Source: Amoebidium appalachense (lineage: Eukaryota > Ichthyosporea). Taken from it: a DNA stretch of 64,000 nt. Below, piece after piece: positions 56,306 to 64,000 of the stretch. Position 1 is the first letter of the stretch; every line of letters starts with the position of its first letter. The notes beneath the pieces are model-generated. The model searched no databases and was not told the DNA's origin. It saw nothing but the letters and a program-made list of their open reading frames with translations. The translations under genes were made by a program, and so were the position numbers. The stretch is from assembly GCA_963693365.1 (NCBI GenBank), contig CAVNZM010000006.1:5890001-5954000 (forward strand). The letters are read 5' to 3'.

Positions 56306-57167
56306 ATGATTTCTTCAGAAACTTTAAAACACCCAAAAGTGAGACAAGTGGACAGCAACGCAGACATAATTCGCGGCAAATTCATTATCGGTGTGAAAAA
56401 GGGCACAGCCGTGTCTATGGCAGCCTCGATACCTCAACCGGACGACCCGAGATCGCCAAACCCCATAATCGGTATTTATGGATCGGCATTGCACGTAGCG
56501 CTCCCCGGCTCTAGCGTGAGCTTCATGAACGACGTCTTGAACAATGAAGCGGTAGATTTCGTCGAACCCCTCCAGAGGTACCGCATGCACGAATATTCGT
56601 GGGGGTTGGATCGGGTCGATCAACGTCTGGCGGATCTCGATCGCCGGCCGATGAGGAGACCCGCTGGAACGAACGACGGGGAGGGGGTGTATGTGTATAT
56701 TGTCGATACAGGAATAGAGGTGACACACCAGGAATTTGGCGGGAGGGCACGTGTGGGTTTCTCGGCGTTTGACGGGGATGGGATCGACAGGCAGGGACAC
56801 GGAACACATGTGGCGGGGATAGTGGGGGGTGCAACATATGGCGTTGCTCCAAAGGTGAACCTCATTGGTATACAGGTGGGTGGATGCATTTTGTTTTTTA
56901 CTCGTAGATCCCTCTTAACTATTATTTGTAAATACTTGGCAACAGTTTGCATTGATAAGGAAAATGTGCACATGTGCACACCGGTTTTGCGGCAGTTTTC
57001 TAATGTTGTTTTGGTGTTCTTATATGTACTTCCATGAAGACATAGAGTGTGTAGTCTTCCGCATTGCGCCTTGCTATGCTTCAGCACCCCTCCCCCCCCC
57101 CCCCCCCCCCTCCCCCCGTCTCTCCTTACCTTTCTCTATCCCTCGAACCCAGGCGTGCGTGCGCACA

Positions 57168-57253
<86 letters not shown>

Positions 57254-57364
57254 CAGACACACACACACACACACACAGGCGCGCGCGAGAGTGTGACACA
57301 CACAAACACACACACCACACACACACACACCACACACACACACACACAGACACACTGGCGCGCG

Positions 57365-57426
<62 letters not shown>

Positions 57427-58830
57427 GAACATCCCCCTTATAATACCACCCGGACTCACGGTGTTCAAGAACGTACGTGTTCAATTGGTACCAGTGGGAG
57501 TGGTCGAAGCCCAAGGGGGTGCGGGAGTGGGGGAAGCAAGGAAGACCCGTGGGGAGGAGAGGGTGGTGCAAGGAAGCAAAAATATGAGTGTTGGGGGATA
57601 TGCCTCCGGGAAGGGGGGAGGGGGGGGAGGGGGGAGGGGGTGGGGATTGCTTAGAGTCCACACTGTGCGAACACACAACCGTACAGCAGTTAATGAGACC
57701 GAACAAAATCCTCCCCTCCTCTCCCCCTCACCCCCACACACGCATCCCCCCCCCCCACCACCCCCCCACCCCCCCCACACACACAAACACACACAAGAGC
57801 AGAAAAGTCACTACCACCCACACACCAGCTGCTGACTACATGCACATGTGCGCCACCCACATCAAATTCCCTGCCCCTTCCCCCCCCCCCCTCCAACCCC
57901 CCTCCAACCCCCCCCCCCCCCTGCCCTCCCCCTCCCCCCCCCCCTTCCCCCGCATCCCCTATAATAAAAAAAAAAAGAAAAGAAAAGAAAAGGAAGAAAA
58001 ATACTCAATTGTGAGGAGAGCCAAAGTCATGGCGCCCTCAAATAAGGTGTTTTCTTGCTAAGTATGTACTCTCTTTACTCTTCAGGTTCTAGATGGTGCT
58101 GGGGGTGGGACAACCTCCACAATCATTGCTGGGCTCGAAGCGATAGCAGCAATGCACAACACATCAAGACCAGGGGTGGTCCAAAAGGTCGCTCGGCGGG
58201 GGTCTTTCACGCGCAATCGATGCAGCCGTGAATGATTTGTTGGACATCGGTTTGACTATAGTAGCATCCGCTGGAAACGCAAACAAAGACGCGTGTTACA
58301 ATGCCCCCGCATCGCACAGGCGCGTACTTGGCGTCGCTGCGTCCTCCCAAAACGATGAATTGTCGTTCTATTCTGATTACGGAGACTGTGTATATATGGT
58401 CGCGCCGGGGGATGACATTGTGAGCGCGGGGCTCCAAAATAAAATGGGAGAAGTCAAGACGGGAACGAGCATGGCTGCGCCTTTCGTCTCCGGTGCGGCG
58501 GCGATATATTTAGCAGCCAATCCCCAGGCCCCTCCCAATCAGGTGATTACGGCGCTTTTTGACGCTGCGGACGTGGACTCGATTAAAATCCCAGAGGAGA
58601 AAGAGAGAACCCCTAACCGGTTGCTCTACGTGGGACCGAACGCGGTCCGATCCAAGGTTTCCGGGTCACCGGACTCGAACACCAGTACAGTGCCGGCTCC
58701 TCCCACTCCCCCACCTGCACCCGCACCAGCACATAGCCCGGGGATTCACGGGGATAAACAGAGCCCGCAAGAGTGTGTGTCTGGAAAGTGTCAGGTCGCC
58801 GAGGGAAAGGTGCAGTCAGACCCCCCGTAG
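56306..58830 (+). CDS. Proteinase K-like subtilase (S8), two exons, frameshifted
   Basis: Exon 1 is 56306-56875 (190 codons), the intron 56876-58085, and exon 2 58086-58830. Residues 25-100 match the I9 propeptide inhibitor. The S8 domain follows: catalytic Asp at residue 134 (VDTGIEV), His at 165 (GHGTHVAGI), oxyanion Asn in ASAGN, and Ser in GTSMAAP (codon at 58468). WGLDRVDQR and [14 protein letters not shown] are proteinase K hallmarks. One extra A in the AAAA at 58183-58186 shifts the frame before the conserved SLGGG; with one base fewer the coding length is divisible by three and all motifs align. A Pro-rich linker (58690-58740) ends at TAG 58830 beside a C6 run. In the next frame a beta-rich tail continues, and GPGTYKFSVVATD follows near 59140, so the protein may once have reached about 59243. 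No clear signal peptide is present. It is either a pseudogene or has homopolymer sequence errors. Confidence 0.8.
56876..58085. repeat. Subtilase intron with C, CA and GA tracts
   Basis: C-rich tract 57088-57118, (CA)n at 57172-57212, (GA)n at 57212-57247, (CA)n to 57425, a G-rich tract 57612-57642 and C-rich tracts 57740-57780 and 57880-57950. The mix is the same as in the transporter introns. The acceptor is TCTTCAG at 58085. Confidence 0.8.
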
Positions 58831-59450
58831 CTGTGAAGTTCACGGTCGGGATAAACCAGAGAAAGTTGGTCAGCGCATATCTGTCCGGGCCCATGGGGAC
58901 GGCTTTGGCGCTCTCTAAGGCCACACCTATTGTCAGTCACACACGTAATCAAAGGCAGGCCGTCGGCAAAATTATGTATCAAGGGGATACACAGGACGTG
59001 AAAATGAACAATGCGGGGGGGGGGGGGGGGGGTCCGGTTCGGAGGGAACTGCCTCCGCTCAACACGTCATGGTGAGATATACAATCATGAATTTGCAGCG
59101 ATCAAACACTGGAAATTTCGCGAAACTATCCTGCTGCCTTGGGCCGGGCACGTACAAGTTTTCTGTGGTGGCTACTGACTCTTCGAGCATTAAGATGAAT
59201 TTTTATATTTTTGTGGTTGATTCGGATAATTCTCCTTCATGCTGAAACTCCCCCATGTATTAACAGTTTTATTTATCATATTGACGGTTGCCTGCAATGA
59301 TTGGTGTTGCTTGCGGATGGTCTGATCACCTTTTCTAAATATTGCACATTTACCATGTAGAGTAATCATGGAGAAAATCCATTTTAGTCGATAGGCTAAT
59401 GCCGCAATTAAAATGGTTAGTTGCATTCTTACTAATACGATTTTCGCCTT
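58831..59450 (+). other. Possible out-of-frame C-terminal domain of the subtilase, then 3' flank
   Basis: 58835-59010 is open in the frame one base off ([19 protein letters not shown]). A G18 run at 59014-59031 and then LSCCLGPGTYKFSVVATDSS ending at TGA near 59243 look like pieces of a beta-sandwich pre-peptidase C-terminal type domain. They are not joined in one frame. 59245-59450 shows nothing. Confidence 0.35.
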
Positions 59451-59464
59451 TTTTATTTATTTTT

Positions 59465-59504
59465 AATATATATATATATATATATACATACATATACACA
59501 CACA

Positions 59505-59543
<39 letters not shown>

Positions 59544-59597
59544 ATGATATATACACACACACACGCTATATATATATATCATATATATATGATATAG

Positions 59598-59630
<33 letters not shown>
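59465..59630. repeat. (AT)n with embedded (CA)n, cruciform-prone
   Basis: Alternating TA tracts separated by ACACACACAC and by GATATGATATATAC blocks. The two TA tracts flanking each insert can pair with one another. Confidence 0.85.
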
Positions 59631-59631
<1 letters not shown>

Positions 59632-59759
59632 CACATGTTATCGGCATGTTTTAGTCTTAGGTCCAGACCGCCGTTTTTTGTGTAGATTCCAGCCGGTCGC
59701 GCCAAGATCCTGTGCAAAGATGCATTACGATTACCGCCGTATATTATTGGGCTTAGAAG

Positions 59760-60345
<586 letters not shown>

Positions 60346-60445
60346 GATGGATCATGAGTGTGTGCAGAGGGAGAGTGTGTGATGCACGTGTGTGAGAGAT
60401 TGGCAAGGCCAGGTGACCAGAGTCACCTTCGGGGGCTTGGGACTG

Positions 60446-60707
60446 CAGATACCGTCCGCCATCAAGAACCCCCCCCCAAAATGGGGGGTGCGGGGCATAA
60501 TCTTATTTTTTTTTTTAGAGGTCGCTGTCATAATCTTATTTGGCGGGGGGAGGGGGGGGGGGGGGAGGAGGGGGGGGGGGGGGGGGGGGGCAGGGAGGGG
60601 GGGGGGGGGGAGGGGGGAGGCAGTAATTGTACTTACACGGTAGTGTTATTGTCGGTCGGGGGGGGGGGGGGGGGGGGGGGGAGGGGGACAATTTTTTGGG
60701 GGAGAGT

Positions 60708-60744
<37 letters not shown>

Positions 60745-61001
60745 GCGGGAAGTGCAGGTTTGTGTTTGGGCTTCCGAGTCAGACTGAGTGACTTTGGCGC
60801 GCTTTTTGCTACTGTTTTATTGGCTTGGCTTCCCGCCCAGCCGGTGCCATGCATAAAAATGCATGATCCTGTATGATTTTATGTACCGTCCGCCAATAAG
60901 ACCAGCCCGAAATCTGGTCGCGAGGCATAATCTTAAAAAGCCCGGACTTGGCCGCTGGCGTAATCTTAGTGGCGGCGAATCTTAATGGCGGACGGTATCT
61001 G
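60446..61001. mobile_element. 556-bp inverted-repeat element (MITE-like)
   Basis: The ends are 22-bp inverted repeats with one mismatch: CAGATACCGTCCGCCAT at 60446 against the complement of 60980-61001. A further copy, TACCGTCCGCCAATAAGA, lies inside at 60884-60901, and the motif TAATCTTA recurs about five times near both ends, as transposase-binding repeats do. The middle is G-run rich, with an ATGCAT-AAAA-ATGCAT hairpin at 60849. No ORF belongs to it. Only a 2-base TG is shared outside both ends, so no firm target duplication exists. The right-hand 120 bases could be a smaller nested element. Confidence 0.6.
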
Positions 61002-62109
61002 TGAATGGGGAAATGGCGCGAAAACTCAGCCAATCGGCGGTGCTGATGACACCAACTGTAAAGAGGGACGCACCATCATAATGTAGACGAATGGTTTCCC
61101 TCATCGACTGTACATTAGACACCCACACAGTATTGCGACGCACACACACACACACACACACACAGCTCATGGTGTACATCTCTGGTTTTCGTTCGTGCTT
61201 TCAGGGGTAAGCACAGGCCACACATCAGGCACCACCAGCACGCATAGCTATAGGGACGCCTGGGACAGGGACTTAGCGCTAGTCCATTAGGGTGTGTAAA
61301 TTGCACTCTAAACCTTCAGTAGCTAGGGGGGTGTGGTGAATGGCCTCCGCAGGTCTCACCTCCTTTTGATGTAACTACTGCTTGGCTGAGCACCTTATAG
61401 CATATAAACCTGGTTTCGCGCGAAACACTCATTGTACACCAACAAACACACTACGCAACACACAACACATACCGTAAAACACAGTGAAACCATACATCTA
61501 TCCAAAAATGTATTAACCACCACACACAAGACACAAGCATGCACACACGCTCACCCGCATGCACGCACGCACACACACACACGCACATGCTACAAGCATG
61601 CATGCACGCCCACACACAACGCATGCACACACACACTCACGCAAGATACAAGGGAAGGTTGCGCACACACTTATGTTGCATAAAGCAACCTTGGGTCATT
61701 TGTTGAGGGACACTTTGCAGCAAGTACACTAATTTTTTATACTGCTGGCACCTGGCCAATCAAAATCTGCATATTTTATTAATTAAAAAAAAACTGATAC
61801 GTGATGGCGATTGCTCACCCATCCTCATATATTTGTATAATCATAAACCAGCAAAGGTATTGGTTACACCGATTTATGTCTCACAAGCCCGATGTTCGCA
61901 ACACCAAGGAACTTCACTTAGTTCCGTTAGGTTTTCACCATGAGATGTGATTGGATACTGTAGTGGTACCTAAATACTTCATGATCATAGATCAGATATT
62001 GGAACAGGAATAGCCAAACCTAGAAAATCCCCCATATTCTGTTGCATAATTTGATTCGCAGGGATACCACTGTGCGTCAAGTAAATTAAGGGATTTAACA
62101 CCGTATCAG
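61002..62109. other. Gene-free interval
   Basis: Contains (CA)n at 61139-61164, an impure CACA block 61540-61640 and otherwise unique, stop-rich sequence. Nothing recognised. Confidence 0.5.
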
Positions 62110-62256
62110 GTGCCATTCATCCTTTTCGCTAGATTTCAACACGCCCATTTGATTGGCAGATCTTTTTTAATCCTGCATTCGGATACAGAGTGGCCTGACG
62201 CCGAAGCCCGTCTCGTCCCGTGCCTGAGAGACCATGAACACCCCAATGTCCATGCC

Positions 62257-62260
<4 letters not shown>
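62110..62260 (+). CDS. Candidate exon of an unknown gene running rightward
   Basis: A CAG acceptor at 62109 opens a frame containing LILHSDTEWPDAEARLVPCL that stays open to a GT donor at the start of (TG)n (62261). Its composition looks like normal protein, and a donor leading straight into (TG)n is the pattern of other introns here. No partner exon is certain; an AG before 62998 (TGGTTTCAG) could begin another. The function is unknown. Confidence 0.3.
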
Positions 62261-62336
<76 letters not shown>

Positions 62337-62921
62337 GCCTTGTTGCGTGTTGTGCGTGTGTGTGTGTGTGCGTGAGTGATTTGTTAATGTGTGTACGCAT
62401 GCGCGCAATTTTGAGCAAGAGAGGGAAGGAGCGCGTGAGTGAGCAAACTATTGATTGAGTGATTGTGTTCCCCCCCCCCCCCCCCCCCCCCCCCCCTCTC
62501 TCTCTCTGCAGTGTGTGTGCTTGCGCCTACACGTACTTGCATACAGGACGTGCAATGTGGAGGACATGTGTAAGGGGTTGTGTATGTGTGTGCATGTAGG
62601 GGGCGTCCCCGTGCACACGTGCAGGTGTAGCATCGAGAGCAGTCAAAGAGATGGTTGAGGAATGGAGGGAGGGAGAGAAGGTTGGAACGAGAGTATGTGT
62701 GTAGGCGTGTAAGCGAGCCTAACAAGTGGGAGTGTCGAGTTCGTGTGTATGGTTGTGCCTGCATTTGCATGTGCCTTTAATACCTATTTTAACTTTCTTT
62801 CTCGGGTAACTGTAGGGAGGGTGGGATGCGTGCGCCGGGGGGGGGGGGGGGGGGGGAGGAGGGGGGGGGGAGGGGGGGAGGGGGAGGGGGGGGGGGGGGG
62901 GGGAAGGGGGGAGGGACGGCC

Positions 62922-62955
<34 letters not shown>

Positions 62956-63248
62956 TTTTTACTTTGTTTGTGTGTTGTCTGGTTTCAGCCGCCACAAGCT
63001 GACCGGAGCAAGACACTGTGTTTTTGTCGTCGAGTCATCCCACAAGCTGGAGAGAAAGAAAGGGGGAAAAGGAAGAAAAAAGAAAGAGTTAAAAATGGCG
63101 GAGATTCAGGTTATGGGAGTAGCGGTGGGAGAAAAGGAAACAAAATGAGTGGTATGGTGTACTTGTTCTTTGTGTGTGTTGCATTTATGCAAGCATGCAA
63201 ATGGGTGTGTGTGTATGCTTGCGTGTATGTGCGCGTGCACGCGTGTGT
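62261..63248. other. TG and G/C tracts, possible second exon near 62998
   Basis: (TG)n at 62261-62334, a C-run of about 26 at 62471-62496 and G-rich tracts 62837-62955. A pyrimidine-plus-TTTCAG acceptor near 62989 is followed by an open, Lys/Arg/Glu-rich stretch to about 63150 that may be coding but is not recognised. Confidence 0.45.
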
Positions 63249-63768
63249 GTTGATATGTGTGTGTGAAGTTGATATATGTGTGTGCAGTTGATATGTGTGT
63301 GTGAAGTTGATATGTGTGTTTGAAGTTGATATGTGTGTGTGCAGTTGATATGTGTGTGTGCAGTTGATATGTGTGTGTGAAGTTGATATGTGTCTGTGAA
63401 GTTGATATGTGTCTGTGCAGTTGATATGTGTGTGTGCAGTTGATATGTGTGTGTGAAGTTGACATGTGTGTGTGAAGTTGATATGTGTGTGTGAAGTTGA
63501 CATGTGTGTGTGAAGTTGATATGTGTGTGTGAAGTTGATATGTGTGTGTGAAGTTGATGTGTGTGTGTGTGAAGTTGATGTGTGTGTGTGTGAAGTTGAT
63601 ATGTGTGTGTGAAGTTGATGTGTGTGTGTGAAGTTGATGTGTGCGTGTGTGAAGTTGATATGTGTGTGTGTGAAGTTGATATGTGTGTGTGAAGTTGATA
63701 TGTGTGTGTGAAGTTGATGTGTGTGCGTGAAGTTGATATATGTGTGTGAAGTTGACATGTGTGTGTGA
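63249..63768. repeat. 19-base minisatellite GAAGTTGATATGTGTGTGT
   Basis: About 27 head-to-tail copies with variants GCAG for GAAG, GACATG for GATATG and two-base TG length changes. Long ORFs across it on the minus strand are by-products. Confidence 0.95.
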
Positions 63769-64000
63769 GGCGCGTGCACCTGTGTGTTTGTCTTATGCTT
63801 GTGTGTTCCGTTATCTTCTCTCTTCCCATATCCCTCCGGCTCTCTCTCTGCCAAGCAACCGGCACCCCCTCTCCCTACTCCCCTCCCCTTCCCACACCCA
63901 CACCCACACCCACACACAAACCTCCACACCAACCTACAGTTACGTGTGCCCACCCACCCACCAATCACAACCAGACCCGTCCCCCTCCCCCCCCCTCCCC
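63769..64000. other. Right edge, C-rich, no gene seen
   Basis: Pyrimidine-rich plus strand with a short (CCCACA)n block at 63893-63917. Nothing recognisable as a gene. Confidence 0.6.

Noticed and set aside
58188-58227. Short GT-AG intron in the subtilase that would avoid the frameshift
   Set aside because: It would remove the conserved SLGGG segment and would be only about 40 bases; a single-base indel explains the data better.

Overview
This window is eukaryotic nuclear DNA. It has GT-AG introns, TATA boxes, a Pol III-type tRNA with a T-run terminator, and very long microsatellites (CA/TG, CT/GA) and G or C homopolymers, up to about 60 G in a row. The gene content is a Spinster-like MFS carrier, a proteinase K-like subtilase, a secreted Lys/Tyr/Asp repeat protein, a leucine-rich-repeat relic, MBD-like nuclear proteins and an integrase-type transposase. 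That fits an intron-rich microbial eukaryote (protist); this is inference, and I cannot name a species. Most long open frames here are only in-frame microsatellite, not genes.

Layout. At 1-4.2 kb the left edge cuts a minus-strand unit that starts near 245; the rest is simple sequence. At 4.2-19.0 kb a plus-strand MFS transporter gene can be assembled from 17 phase-consistent exons (591 codons). Intron 6 holds a complete tRNA-Asn(GTT), intron 13 holds a partial duplicate of the next exon, and intron 9 begins with a threefold copy of its own donor site. At 20.8-21.2 kb there is a 403-bp MITE with 15-bp terminal inverted repeats and a CTTTA target duplication. At 22.1-23.3 kb lies a 16-bp minisatellite. 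At 24.5-26.1 kb a minus-strand intronless gene encodes a secreted protein built from a KNKYEDG heptad.

At 27.3-30.8 kb is a putative 3.5-kb DNA transposon. Its 105-bp terminal inverted repeats are identical, it contains four 47-bp palindrome-bearing repeats, and it carries a DD35E integrase with an H2C2 zinc finger (Ginger-like). At 31.4-32.4 kb a leucine-rich-repeat gene is broken by several frameshifts, two of them exact 8-bp tandem duplications. At 35.6-35.9 kb there is an array of short palindromes (GCAGAATTATTCTGC and variants) whose two halves mirror each other.

At 37.0-52.8 kb a roughly 5-kb segment is present three times in tandem on the minus strand. Each copy has an MBD-like exon, a conserved short exon and a long Pro/Ser/Thr-rich last exon. 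The middle copy is broken and truncated. At 56.2-59.2 kb a plus-strand proteinase K-like subtilase has all catalytic residues but also single-base homopolymer frameshifts. At 60.4-61.0 kb is a second short inverted-repeat element, and at 63.2-63.8 kb a 19-bp minisatellite. The genes do not look like one pathway; the window is a mosaic of independent transcription units among mobile and simple-sequence DNA.
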